From an uncultured Collinsella sp. (GTDB lineage: Bacteria; Actinomycetota; Coriobacteriia; Coriobacteriales; Coriobacteriaceae): 37,922 bases of DNA. Position 1 is the stretch's first letter. Each line of letters opens with the position of its first letter. The stretch is from the NCBI GenBank assembly GCA_958427145.1, contig CAUAAZ010000019.1, positions 1-37,922 of the forward strand. The letters are read 5' to 3'. A program made the translations under genes and the position numbers. This document shows, one piece after another, positions 22,645 through 30,820 of this stretch. The notes beneath the pieces were generated by a model. It did no database searches. It saw only the letters and a program-made list of their open reading frames with translations, and was not told where the DNA came from.

Positions 22645-23187
22645 TTACTTGTCGTCGTTCAGATTTTGCTTGATGTCGTCCGCGGCATCGGCGGCGTGAT
22701 TCATAAGGTTGTTGATGCTGCCGGGCACGTCGCCGTCGCTGTCGATGCGGTAGCGCATGCCAAAGAACAGGCCAATCAGCATCAGCCAAATCGTAGCGCC
22801 CCAGGCAAACAGGGCGATGATGGGGATCAGGATGGGGATGTTGAGGATGATCGCATCGCGGCGCGTGGCGATAAACTTGGTGTCCAGGCTCAGGCGGAAG
22901 AGCTTTTTGAGGTACTCCCACACGCTGTCCATCTTCTTGGAGAAGTCGGTCTTTTCGCTCGACTTCTCGTAGGCTGCCTGCGCGGCGACCATCTCGGCCG
23001 AGGGCTCATCGACCGGCACGGACTCGGTGGCGGCGTGCGCCGATGTGGTCTGCGTCTTGCCCTGCGACTCGAGCCAAATGATGGCGTCCAAAACGTTGCC
23101 GTCGGCGGCGTCGAGCGCGGCCTTGGCATCGGTGTAGCTCACGTTGCACTTGGTGCGGATGGTTTCAACTTTTTCGAGGTCGTCCAT
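22645..23187 (-). CDS. DUF4342 membrane protein with UBA-like N-terminus
   Basis: The 180-residue protein begins with a UBA/NAC-like helical module (VETIRTKCNVSYTDAKAALDAADGNVLDAIIWLES), then a polar linker, then a region with an apparent membrane segment (IILNIPILIPIIALFAWGATIWLMLIGLFFG) of the DUF4342 family, and a charged tail. Its function is not known; DUF4342 proteins have been seen near two-component and envelope-stress genes, which is consistent with this setting but I cite that only from memory. GAAAGGACAG precedes ATG 23187. It is the first gene of the operon leading to the regulator and kinase and could modulate that pathway. Confidence 0.8.
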   Translation of the reverse strand: MDDLEKVETIRTKCNVSYTDAKAALDAADGNVLDAIIWLESQGKTQTTSAHAATESVPVDEPSAEMVAAQAAYEKSSEKTDFSKKMDSVWEYLKKLFRLSLDTKFIATRRDAIILNIPILIPIIALFAWGATIWLMLIGLFFGMRYRIDSDGDVPGSINNLMNHAADAADDIKQNLNDDK

Positions 23188-23281
23188 GACCTGTCCTTTC
23201 GTTCGATGGGCGCGAGCGTTGCGTTCGGCGGCCTGCGTTGCGCGGCGCCGCCCCGCCCCTTGTTCGAACTCTATAGTGCAG

Positions 23282-23309
23282 GTTATAGATTAAGCGATTC
23301 TTGAGCCAA
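23282..23309 (-). promoter_or_regulatory. Promoter of the DUF4342-regulator-kinase operon
   Basis: On the minus strand TTGGCT (23304-23309) and TATAAC (23282-23287) are separated by 16 bases, a good sigma-70-like spacing, about 95 bases before the DUF4342 start. The whole gap 23188-23521 holds this promoter and presumably a plus-strand promoter for the small membrane protein; I see no credible gene or strong hairpin in it. Confidence 0.55.
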
Positions 23310-23521
23310 GATTAATGTTGGATGAGTTTTTGGGTAGCGGTGGGAAAAGTATTAGACCTCGATAGCGGGGGATGTGGTGCCGGTGCAAAACGGCGTCAAA
23401 GGTTGGTCGAGCAGGCGGTTTCTCCATTGATGTCCGCACAGCATGTGACACTTACCCTGCCGCCCCGCTCTGCCGCGGCGGCATGCGTCTGAATAACGAC
23501 CCTCTAAGGAGTTCGATACCG

Positions 23522-23761
23522 ATGAGTGACAACGCAAAGCATCTCGCAAAGAAGTGCGTTAAGGACGCGGGGCCGTGCCTCGCGCTGTGCGTAGCCGGCG
23601 CAGCGGTCGCGCTGCTGGCTGTTCTGGGGCCATTCGACGTGCTCCGAAGTGCCAGTTCCCTGCACGTTTGCATGGCCCTTGCCGGCGCCATGATGACCGG
23701 CGGCGTGCTCGATCTGATTTTTTGGGTGCTTGACCCGTTTGGATGGAAGAACGAGGGGTAG
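23522..23761 (+). CDS. Small membrane protein of unknown function
   Basis: The 79-residue product (MSDNAKHLAKKCVKDAG) has a short basic N-terminus and two hydrophobic segments (CLALCVAGAAVALLAVLGPF and VCMALAGAMMTGGVLDLIFWVL), ending DPFGWKNEG. I do not recognise the family. TAAGGAG ahead of ATG 23522 supports the start; the same frame is open upstream, but without a ribosome site. It stands alone, with 85 bases to the phosphoesterase gene. Confidence 0.65.
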   Translation: MSDNAKHLAKKCVKDAGPCLALCVAGAAVALLAVLGPFDVLRSASSLHVCMALAGAMMTGGVLDLIFWVLDPFGWKNEG

Positions 23762-23846
23762 GTCCCAAAGGATGGAAGGGCTGGAACGGTTGGCTTAGTG
23801 ATCGTGCAGAATGCGGGCTAGCGACTTACGGGGAAGTGGTGATCCG

Positions 23847-24572
23847 ATGACGGTCTATGTGACGGGCGATATTCACGGCGGCGTCGACATGCAAAAGCTG
23901 CGCGACTGGGACCTTGGGGATAGTCTGACGAGCGACGACTATCTGATTATCGCCGGCGACTTTGGCTTTCCGTGGGATTTCTCTGCCGAAGAATGTGCCG
24001 ACATCGCTTGGCTGGAATCGCGTCCCTATACCGTGCTGTTTGTCGACGGCAACCACGAGCGTTTCGATCACTGGGCGGAGCGCCCCATGGAGTTGTGGCA
24101 CGGTGGGCTGACGCAGCGCCTGTCGGACACCTCTCCCATACGGCGCCTGACGCGCGGCGAGGTTTTTGAGCTCGACGGCTCAACGGTCTTTACCATGGGC
24201 GGCGCCACGAGCGTGGACAAGGAATACCGCATTCCGTATTCCAGCTGGTGGCCGCAGGAGCTGCCGGACGAGCGCAACTTTGAGGAGGCGCGGACAAAGC
24301 TCGACAGCGTGGGCTGGACGGTCGACTACGTGATCACTCACACCTGCTCTACGCGCATGCTTTCGTCCACGCTTTATCCAGCGTCCGGCTGGAATTGCCC
24401 CTCCGTTGATCGGCTTACGGCATTTTTCGATGAGCTGGAAGACCGCTTGGACTACAAGCGCTGGTACTACGGGCATTTTCATCGGGATACCAACCCGGCC
24501 GAGCGTCACACCGTGCTCTACGACTGCATCGTTCGCTTGGGCGACGAACTCCAGCCCTGGGATGTTGCGTAG
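23847..24572 (+). CDS. Calcineurin-like metallophosphoesterase
   Basis: The 241-residue protein has the dimetal phosphoesterase series: TGDIHG (residues 6-11), IAGDFGFPW, VDGNHERFD, VITHTC and YGHFH. EFSAE/WLESRPYTVLFVDGNHE and the SVDKEYR segment match a family of cytoplasmic metallophosphoesterases common in Firmicutes and Coriobacteria, sometimes phage-linked, with no known substrate. Start ATG 23847 follows GGGGAAGTGGTGATCC; an in-frame start 36 bases earlier is less well placed. It converges on gluQ with 15 bases between stops and no clear terminator. Confidence 0.88.
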   Translation: MTVYVTGDIHGGVDMQKLRDWDLGDSLTSDDYLIIAGDFGFPWDFSAEECADIAWLESRPYTVLFVDGNHERFDHWAERPMELWHGGLTQRLSDTSPIRRLTRGEVFELDGSTVFTMGGATSVDKEYRIPYSSWWPQELPDERNFEEARTKLDSVGWTVDYVITHTCSTRMLSSTLYPASGWNCPSVDRLTAFFDELEDRLDYKRWYYGHFHRDTNPAERHTVLYDCIVRLGDELQPWDVA

Positions 24573-24587
24573 AGGCGGGGTGGCTGG

Positions 24588-25598
24588 CTACTCGACCGTT
24601 ACAGTGATGTTCTCCCGATGCGCGCGGATGACGTCCCAGCTAAAGTGCTCGACCAGCTGCTCGGCGGTACGCGGCGTGGTGTCCGGCGCGATGCCTGTTT
24701 GCCCGGCGAGCCATCCCAACAGTGCCTCGGGTGTGCCAAAGCGGGTGCGGAGCTCGCCCAGGTCCAGATCGCGATCGCGCTTGGAAAGGCGGCGGCCGTC
24801 CGGTGACATGAGCAGCGGAATGTGCGCGTAGTGCGGCGTGGGCAGTCCCAGCAGATGTTGCAGATAGATCTGGCGCGGCGTGGAACCAAGCAGGTCGCAT
24901 CCGCGTACGATCTCGGTGACGCCCATGGCAGTGTCGTCGACCACCACGGCCAGCTGATAGGCAAACACGCCGTCGCTGCGGCGCACCAAAAAGTCACCGC
25001 ACTCGGTGGCGAGTGCTTCGCATTGGGCTCCGTACGTGCGGTCCACGAATTCGATCACGTCGCTGGCGAGGTCGTCGACGGTGGGCACGCGCAGGCGCGT
25101 GGCCGGAGCACGCAGGGCACTGCGGCGGGTGATTTCATCAGCAGAAAGACCTCTGCAGGCGCCGCGGTAGATGGGCGTGCCGTCGCTGGCGTGCGGCGCG
25201 CTCGCGGCGTGGAGTTCGGCACGCGTGCAAAAACAGGGATAGGTGAGGCCGGCGTCTTGCAGCTGGCGCAGGGCGTCCTCGTACAGATCCAGGCGATCGT
25301 GCTGGTAGTAGGGGCCTTCGTCCCACTCGAGCCCCAGCCAGGTCAGATCGTCAATCAGTTGAGCGGCAAGTTCCGGGCGCTTGCAGCGATCGTCCAGGTC
25401 CTCGATGCGCAGCACGATGCTGCCGCCCTGGCTGCGGGCCGAAAGCCACGAGCACAGGCAGCTGAACACGTTGCCCAGGTGCATGCGGCCCGAGGGCGAC
25501 GGGGCGAAACGGCCCACGACGGGCGCGGGGGCGGAGGCGGGTGGCGTCGCTGGCGCGTCCGCGGCGGGCGTTGCTATGTTGCGTGTTTTGATATCCAT
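24588..25598 (-). CDS. gluQ: Glutamyl-Q tRNA(Asp) synthetase
   Basis: The 336-residue protein is a truncated glutamyl-tRNA synthetase lacking the anticodon-binding domain. The HIGH-like motif lies in RFAPSPSGRMHLGN, with LRIEDLDDRC close after; a zinc site is suggested by CFCTRAE and the later YRGAC; and the KMSKS equivalent is RRLSKRD. GluQ-RS attaches glutamate to queuosine in the wobble position of tRNA-Asp. A roughly 25-residue Ala/Pro-rich N-terminus precedes the domain. ATG 25598 lies only 7 bases after a TATACT -10 box, so the message may be leaderless; longer upstream frames run through intergenic repeats. Confidence 0.88.
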   Translation of the reverse strand: MDIKTRNIATPAADAPATPPASAPAPVVGRFAPSPSGRMHLGNVFSCLCSWLSARSQGGSIVLRIEDLDDRCKRPELAAQLIDDLTWLGLEWDEGPYYQHDRLDLYEDALRQLQDAGLTYPCFCTRAELHAASAPHASDGTPIYRGACRGLSADEITRRSALRAPATRLRVPTVDDLASDVIEFVDRTYGAQCEALATECGDFLVRRSDGVFAYQLAVVVDDTAMGVTEIVRGCDLLGSTPRQIYLQHLLGLPTPHYAHIPLLMSPDGRRLSKRDRDLDLGELRTRFGTPEALLGWLAGQTGIAPDTTPRTAEQLVEHFSWDVIRAHRENITVTVE

Positions 25599-25605
25599 GC
25601 GGACG

Positions 25606-25611
25606 AGTATA
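25606..25611 (-). promoter_or_regulatory. -10 box for a possibly leaderless gluQ mRNA
   Basis: On the minus strand TATACT ends 7 bases before the gluQ ATG, so transcription would start at or next to the start codon. There is no ribosome-binding sequence before this ATG. No clear -35 is seen. Confidence 0.4.
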
Positions 25612-25734
25612 GCGCGGGGCTTGGCAGGGAAGGCGTTGCCGCGCTCACAAGTTGGCGGCGGTGCGCATTGCGCACGGTGGGTTTGCGGCTCAAGGTCTCG
25701 ATCGCTGCGTACCGACTTAGCCTCACAAACGACA

Positions 25735-25770
25735 GAAACCCCGGCAGCTCTTCGCAACTGCCGGGGTTTC
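25735..25770. repeat. Perfect 13-bp hairpin in the gluQ-DUF2207 gap
   Basis: GAAACCCCGGCAG at 25735-25747 pairs perfectly with CTGCCGGGGTTTC at 25758-25770 around a 10-base loop. No T-run follows on either strand. The surrounding gene-free stretch 25599-26106 holds the gluQ promoter, this hairpin, a GGGAC repeat at 25949-25984 and the leader of the DUF2207 gene; I see no gene in it. Confidence 0.6.
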
Positions 25771-25948
25771 CGCGGAAAAGGGGGACATGATCCTCGAGCG
25801 AACGGCAAAGGGGCAAACCGTTTTCGCTCAACTGCTTTATGCCCCTCGGCTGGCGGCTCAATCAGCGCGTGCCGCACCCACACAAAGCCGCTACACCTGT
25901 GACAGAGCTGTGAAGTGGTATCTATTGCTGGCGCAGGCCATGCCAAGG

Positions 25949-25984
25949 AGTGTCCCAGATTGCCGGCAGATAAGGAACGTCCCC
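25949..25984 (-). repeat. GGGAC-type dispersed repeat, copy 2 (divergent centre)
   Basis: On the minus strand the block reads GGGGACGTTCCTTA, a centre with the palindrome TGCCGGCA (25961-25968), and TGGGACACTC. The outer parts match copy 1 at 11755-11801 (GGGGACGTTCTTAA and TGGGACAGTC), but the centre differs. It lies upstream of the DUF2207 gene. Confidence 0.5.
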
Positions 25985-26106
25985 AGGTGCCGGCCGCGGG
26001 CGTGACTTTCGTCCCGTTTGATACTCCGCTGGCCTAGATGTTCGTCATGTGCGCCCGTAAACGTGGGACAATGGCGTTGCTGGTATCACAGACAAAGGAT
26101 GTGCCT

Positions 26107-28050
26107 ATGAACGCCCCCGTTGCCAAAACCTGTCGGCAGCGCCGCCCGTTTGCGCGATTTGCTTCCGTCTGCGCACTCGTCGCGCTTGCATTGCTGCTAC
26201 TGCCCGCCGCCGCACACGCCGACGGTTATTCCATGACCCAAACCTACATCAGCGCCACGGTCGAAGCCGACGGATCGCTGACCGTTGTCGAGGGACACCA
26301 GTTTGATTTCGACGACGACATCAACGGCGTGTTTTGGGAGATCAATACGGGCTCCAACCAGCAGGGTGGCTCGGCGGCCGTCGACGTGCTGAGTGTCGAG
26401 GAAGAGGACACCGCGTTTAACAAAGTCGATAGCGCGAACAAGGGTGACTCTGGCGTCTATACGGTCGAGCAGACCGGTGACGGCGTAAAGATTAAGGTAT
26501 TCAGTCCTCACGAGAGCGGCGACAGCGCGACCTATTACGTGAGCTATACCATGACCGGCGCGGTTATGAACTGGGCCGATACCGCCGAGCTCTACTGGAA
26601 GTTTGTGGGCGACGGCTGGTCTGCGGATTCCGACGATGTCGAGATGGAAGTGCGCTTCGCAAATGCCGCTGCCGGGACGGCGGCCGTCAAGGGCGATAAC
26701 TTCCGCGCATGGGGCCACGGTCCGCTGACGGGCGACGTGTCACTCGATGAGGACGAACCCATGGTCACCTATACCATTCCCTGCGTGCACCAGGGCGAAT
26801 TCGCCGAGGCACGCATCGCCTTCCCTAGCGACTGGGTGCCGCAGCTTGCCGCTTCGGGCGAAGAGCGCATGTCAACGATCCTGAGCGAAGAGAAGGAATG
26901 GGCCGACGAAGCTAACGCCCGCCGCGCTCACGCTCGCATGATTGCCAATGCGCTTGCCGTGCTAAGTGTTGTTGCGGCGGTGGCCTTTACCGGCACAATC
27001 GTTATGCTCAAGCTGCGCAAGCGCAAGCCCAAGCCGTTTTTCCAGGACGAATATTTCCGCGATGTGCCTTCGGCCGACCATCCCGCCGTGCTTTCGGCCC
27101 TCATGAGCTGGAACGAGGTGCCCGATCAGGCATATATCGCCACGCTCATGAAGCTCACCGACGACCGTGTGATCAAGCTGGAGCAGGCGACCGTGACCAA
27201 GGCCAAGAAGGGTCCGTTGGGGCGTGAAAAAGAAGAGCAGACGTATCGCGTGACGGTGAGTGATGCGGGCTGGAAGTCGGCCAAGGGCATTGACCACATG
27301 GTGCTCAAGGTCTTCTTTGCCGGTGCTAAGCCTGACGAGAACGGCGATCGCTCGCGCACGTTCGACGAGCTGCAGCACTACGTCAAGCAGCACGCTACAC
27401 CCGTGGGCGACAAGCTCGAGGACTATCAGAACACCGTTAAGGGCAAGCTGGCCGATAGCGAGTACGTTGCCTCAGACGGCATTGTTGCAATGGTGTTTTG
27501 CCTGGTTCTTGGTATCCTGATCGCCTTTGTTCCCGTGGGATCCATCTTCTTTACCGATGGCGCACAGGCGAACATTACCGCCGCGTTTATCTCGGTGCCG
27601 ATTGTGCTGGTGGGTATCGGCGTGGGCCTTACGTTCCGCCGCTTTACGCCGGAGGGCGCCGAGGTGGCGGCTCGCTGCAAGGCACTTAAGCATTGGCTCG
27701 AGGACTTCACGCGTCTAAAGGAAGCCGTCCCCGGCGATCTGGTGCTGTGGAACAAGCTGCTGGTGATGGGCGTTGCCCTGGGCGTTTCGAAAGAAGTGCT
27801 GCGACAGCTGGCCGAGGCCGTGCCGCCCGAGGTGCGCGAGGCCGACGGTTTCTACGACAATTATCCCTGCTACTGGTGGTACTACCATCACTACGGCAAC
27901 GAGTCTCCGCTCGATTCGTTCGATGACGTGTATCACGAGAGCATCCGTGAGCTGGCGTCGAGCTCCGACAGCTCGAGCGGCGGCGGAGGCGGTGGCTTCT
28001 CGGGCGGCGGAGGCGGCGGCGTCGGCGGAGGCGGCGGCGGAACGTTCTAG
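26107..28050 (+). CDS. DUF2207 membrane protein with Gly-rich tail
   Basis: The 647-residue protein has a signal peptide (basic start, hydrophobic run VCALVALALLLLPAAAHA), then an extracellular beta-rich DUF2207 domain of about 240 residues (TYISATVEADGSLTVVEGHQFDFD). A first membrane helix follows near residues 280-300 (VLSVVAAVAFTGTIVMLKL), then a cytoplasmic region and a pair of helices near 460-510. It ends in a Ser/Gly tail of GGGGGFSGGGGGG type, the hallmark of this family. DUF2207 proteins are widespread predicted membrane proteins without a defined role. Start ATG 26107 follows AAAGGATG. A terminator follows the stop. Confidence 0.9.
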   Translation: MNAPVAKTCRQRRPFARFASVCALVALALLLLPAAAHADGYSMTQTYISATVEADGSLTVVEGHQFDFDDDINGVFWEINTGSNQQGGSAAVDVLSVEEEDTAFNKVDSANKGDSGVYTVEQTGDGVKIKVFSPHESGDSATYYVSYTMTGAVMNWADTAELYWKFVGDGWSADSDDVEMEVRFANAAAGTAAVKGDNFRAWGHGPLTGDVSLDEDEPMVTYTIPCVHQGEFAEARIAFPSDWVPQLAASGEERMSTILSEEKEWADEANARRAHARMIANALAVLSVVAAVAFTGTIVMLKLRKRKPKPFFQDEYFRDVPSADHPAVLSALMSWNEVPDQAYIATLMKLTDDRVIKLEQATVTKAKKGPLGREKEEQTYRVTVSDAGWKSAKGIDHMVLKVFFAGAKPDENGDRSRTFDELQHYVKQHATPVGDKLEDYQNTVKGKLADSEYVASDGIVAMVFCLVLGILIAFVPVGSIFFTDGAQANITAAFISVPIVLVGIGVGLTFRRFTPEGAEVAARCKALKHWLEDFTRLKEAVPGDLVLWNKLLVMGVALGVSKEVLRQLAEAVPPEVREADGFYDNYPCYWWYYHHYGNESPLDSFDDVYHESIRELASSSDSSSGGGGGGFSGGGGGGVGGGGGGTF

Positions 28051-28064
28051 CGAGTTCTGATTTT

Positions 28065-28111
28065 TGGGATGGATCTTCTCCGGCGACTGCCGACGGATCC
28101 ATCCCATTTTT
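28065..28111 (+). terminator. Terminator after the DUF2207 gene
   Basis: TGGGATGGATC at 28065-28075 pairs perfectly with GATCCATCCCA at 28096-28106, followed by TTTTT. The 20-base loop contains a smaller pairing. It starts 15 bases after the stop codon. Confidence 0.88.
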
Positions 28112-28127
28112 ATGCGCTACCTACGAA

Positions 28128-28174
28128 GGCTGTCCCCAACGACTAATCACTGGGAACATCCCTAAATGACTAGG
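28128..28174 (-). repeat. GGGAC-type dispersed repeat, copy 3
   Basis: The reverse complement of this 47-base block begins CCTAGTCATT, contains AGGGATGTTCCC and ends TAGTCGTTGGGGACAGCC. It aligns end to end with copy 1 at 11755-11801 with scattered differences. It lies between the DUF2207 terminator and the end of the acetyltransferase gene. Confidence 0.65.
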
Positions 28175-28188
28175 TATGGCTGCCGGGT

Positions 28189-28830
28189 TTAGGCTGTTAG
28201 ATCGAGTTCGTAGAGGAAGCTTTCGCGCGGCATGGCGTGACGGCGCTCTTCGCGGTTGGCGCGGTGCGTGGCCGTGCGCTTAAAGCCGTGCAGCTCGTAG
28301 AACTTCCACGAGCAGTTGGAGTCGGTGTACAGGTGCGCCCTCGTCGCTCCAAGCGAGGACAGGTGCGAGACGGCGGCATCGAGCAGAACCGTGCCAACGC
28401 CCAGACCATGGACATCGCGATCCACGGCAAGCAGCGTGACCTCGTTGTCGTGCGGCAACGGGCTGCTCTCGAGCAGGCGGTTGTTGGTTCGGATGGTTGC
28501 GCGCACAAACGAGAGGTACTCGGCGCAGGCATCGGGCTCCAGCTCACGCATCTGCGATAGCAGCGCGCGTTCGGTATCCATCCAATGCTCGTTGATAGTG
28601 ACGCCGGGGTTCTGTCCTGCGCGTGCAAGTGCAATACCGCGCGCCTCGCCGTCAATCACCGCAACCTGTGAAAACGTCGACGACGAAAGGCAGTAGGCGA
28701 GGTCGCACGCGGCCTCAAGGCGGTTGTACTCATCGTTATCCGAATTGTTATGCCAAAGCTGCTGCAGAATCAGCGCGATGGCGTCGAAGTCTTCGGTATC
28801 AAACGGTCGGTAGAGAACCCGCGAGACCAT
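28189..28830 (-). CDS. GNAT-family N-acetyltransferase
   Basis: The 213-residue protein shows the GNAT acetyl-CoA-binding core: LLAVDRDVHGLGVGTVLLDAAVSHLSSLGATRAHLYTDSNCSWKFYELHGFKRT, in which V-x-x-x-x-x-G-x-G is the pyrophosphate loop and the SWKFYELHGF block is the conserved final motif. The N-terminal half includes a helical segment (LEAACDLAYCLSSS) that may shape the acceptor site. The substrate cannot be told. GAAAGAGG precedes ATG 28830. It is transcribed alone, away from purH. Confidence 0.87.
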   Translation of the reverse strand: MVSRVLYRPFDTEDFDAIALILQQLWHNNSDNDEYNRLEAACDLAYCLSSSTFSQVAVIDGEARGIALARAGQNPGVTINEHWMDTERALLSQMRELEPDACAEYLSFVRATIRTNNRLLESSPLPHDNEVTLLAVDRDVHGLGVGTVLLDAAVSHLSSLGATRAHLYTDSNCSWKFYELHGFKRTATHRANREERRHAMPRESFLYELDLTA

Positions 28831-28986
28831 GGTGCCTCTTTCTTTTGCGGATGCATATCGAGCACAGTTCTACCACGCCATTGGCATCAAATTATGGTGC
28901 CCCTGTGTTCCATGAACTCACCGTGCCCGGTGCTGTGCCCATCCCCTCCGCTCGCAAACTTTTTCTGCACATGCGCCCGTTGCGGG

Positions 28987-29009
28987 GTGCATCGATGTGC
29001 TCGATGCGC
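28987..29009 (+). promoter_or_regulatory. Inverted repeat upstream of purH
   Basis: GCATCGA at 28989-28995 and TCGATGC at 29001-29007 form a perfect 7-bp inverted repeat with a 5-base centre; one G-U and one G-C pair extend it. It lies about 100 bases before purH and could be an operator or mRNA hairpin. The rest of 28831-29107 holds the divergent promoters; I see no purine riboswitch or small gene. Confidence 0.3.
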
Positions 29010-29107
29010 TACATTAAATCAGTATTTTCAATGCCGCTGCGCGAGCGCTGCAGATCGACGTATCACCGACTCACAGAGCACGGCGGCGTACCAGACAGGA
29101 GGACTGC

Positions 29108-30715
29108 ATGGGATCTGATGTGAAGATCGCACGCGCGTTGATCTCGGTTACCGATAAGACGGGCGTCGTCGATTTCGCACGGACGCTGGTCGATGACTTT
29201 GGCGTCGAGATCATCTCTACGGGCGGCACGGCTCGTGCCATCGAGGACGCGGGCGTTCCCGTAACCCCCATCGAGGAGTTCACGGGCTATCCCGAGATGA
29301 TGGACGGCCGCGTTAAGACCCTGCACCCCAAGGTTCACGGCGCGCTGCTGGCCCGCCGCGATTCCGAGCAGCACATGCAGGAGGCGGCTCAGCACGGCAT
29401 TAAGCTGATCGACCTGGTCGTCGTCAACCTGTACGAGTTCGAGAAGACCGTCGCCAACCCCGAGGTCACCTTCGCAGACGCCATCGAGCACATCGATATC
29501 GGCGGTCCCTCCATGCTGCGCTCTGCTGCCAAGAACGCCACGAGCGTTACCGTCATTTCTGACCCGGCCGACTATGATGCCGTCCTGGCCGAGATGCACG
29601 AGACCGGTGGCTGCACCACGCTTTCCACCCGTCGTCGCCTGCAGGTGAAGGTCTACCAGACCACCGCCGCCTACGATACGGCTATCTCCCGTTGGCTTGC
29701 CGCCCAGGCAAGCGACGTGGCGGACACCTCTGCCAAGCTCGAGATCTCGCTGGAGAAGGTCGACGACCTGCGCTATGGCGAGAATCCTCAGCAGAAGGCT
29801 ACGGTCTACCGCTTTGCCGAGGGCTGCGAGAACACCGCGAGCTCGCAGTTCCCGCTCGTTGGCTCCGAGCAGATCCAGGGCAAGCCGCTCAGCTACAACA
29901 ACTATCTGGATGCCGACGCCGCTTGGAACCTGGTCCGCGAGTTCGACGAGCCGGCCTGCGTGATCCTCAAACACCAGAACCCCTGCGGTTCTGCCGTTGC
30001 CGAGGACATCACGGCTGCCTACGACCGCGCCTTCGCCTGCGATCCCAAGAGCGCCTTTGGCGGCATCATCGCCTGCAACCGCGAGGTTCCCTATGAGCTG
30101 GTCGAGCACTTTGCCGATCAGAACAAGCAGTTCGTCGAGGTTATCATCGCCCCGAGCTACACTGCCGAGGCGCTCGAGCGCATGGCCAAGCGTCCCAACC
30201 TGCGCGTGCTGGCCACCGGCGGCGTGGACCACGGCGCCCAGGTGGAGCTGCGCTCCATTGACGGCGGCATGCTGGTGCAGGAAGTCGACCACGTGACCGA
30301 GGATCCCGCGACCTTTACGTTCCCCACCGACCGCAAGCCCACCGACGCAGAGATGGCCGAGCTCGAGTTTGCCTGGAAGGTCTGCAAGGGCGTTAAGTCC
30401 AACGCCATCCTGGTCTCCAAGGGCAAGGCCGGCATTGGCATGGGCCCGGGTCAGCCTAACCGCGTTGACTCCGCACTGCTTGCCTGCGAGCGTGCCGAGG
30501 ACTTCTGCGAGCGCGAGGGCGTGGAGAAGGGTGGCTTTGCCTGTGCAAGCGACGCGTTCTTCCCGTTCCGCGACAACGTCGACGTGCTTGCTGCACACGG
30601 CGTGACCTGCATCATCCAGCCCGGCGGCTCCAAGCGCGACGATGAGAGCATCCAGGCCTGCAACGAGCACAATATTGCTATGGTGTTTACGGGCGCCCGC
30701 CACTTCCGCCACTAA
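29108..30715 (+). CDS. purH: Bifunctional AICAR transformylase/IMP cyclohydrolase
   Basis: PurH carries out the last two steps of IMP synthesis. The N-terminal cyclohydrolase domain (about residues 1-200) shows ALISVTDKTGVVDFA, ISTGGTARAI, GYPEMMDGRVKTLHPKVHGALL and IDIGGPSMLRSAAKN. The transformylase domain follows, with LRYGENPQQKA, LSYNNYLDADAAW, ILKHQNPCGSA (the His-Asn-Pro-Cys-Gly loop), DPKSAFGGI and the C-terminal SDAFFPFRDNVD and GARHFRH. At 535 residues it is standard. CAGGAGGAC precedes ATG 29108. Codons are strongly biased. It also consumes the AICAR released by HisF. Confidence 0.98.
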   Translation: MGSDVKIARALISVTDKTGVVDFARTLVDDFGVEIISTGGTARAIEDAGVPVTPIEEFTGYPEMMDGRVKTLHPKVHGALLARRDSEQHMQEAAQHGIKLIDLVVVNLYEFEKTVANPEVTFADAIEHIDIGGPSMLRSAAKNATSVTVISDPADYDAVLAEMHETGGCTTLSTRRRLQVKVYQTTAAYDTAISRWLAAQASDVADTSAKLEISLEKVDDLRYGENPQQKATVYRFAEGCENTASSQFPLVGSEQIQGKPLSYNNYLDADAAWNLVREFDEPACVILKHQNPCGSAVAEDITAAYDRAFACDPKSAFGGIIACNREVPYELVEHFADQNKQFVEVIIAPSYTAEALERMAKRPNLRVLATGGVDHGAQVELRSIDGGMLVQEVDHVTEDPATFTFPTDRKPTDAEMAELEFAWKVCKGVKSNAILVSKGKAGIGMGPGQPNRVDSALLACERAEDFCEREGVEKGGFACASDAFFPFRDNVDVLAAHGVTCIIQPGGSKRDDESIQACNEHNIAMVFTGARHFRH

Positions 30716-30744
30716 GTTCCGCCTTGGGACAAAATAATCTCCGC

Positions 30745-30780
30745 AAAAGACGGCTGCTCCGTTTGGAGGGCCGTCTTTTT
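30745..30780 (+). terminator. Rho-independent terminator after purH
   Basis: AAAAGACGGC at 30745-30754 pairs with GCCGTCTTTT at 30770-30779, and CTCC/GGAG inside the loop extends the stem. The 3' arm runs into TTTTT. It starts 30 bases after purH. Confidence 0.92.
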
Positions 30781-30782
30781 GG

Positions 30783-30788
30783 TATAAG
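30783..30788 (+). promoter_or_regulatory. -10 box before the 30821 gene
   Basis: TATAAG lies directly after the purH terminator. Transcription from it would start near 30795, which makes an ATG at 30797 nearly leaderless and favours the ATG at 30821 that follows GAAAGG. Confidence 0.4.
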
Positions 30789-30820
30789 AGGACGGAATGA
30801 CTAACACGAAAGGTACAACC

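Noticed and set aside
24588..25946. A 452-codon version of GluQ
   Set aside because: The extra 116 residues come from the intergenic hairpin and repeat region and match no synthetase extension; the catalytic domain begins soon after ATG 25598.
28831..29107. A purine riboswitch ahead of purH
   Set aside because: I found none of the conserved junction sequences or the three-helix layout; only a 7-bp inverted repeat is visible.
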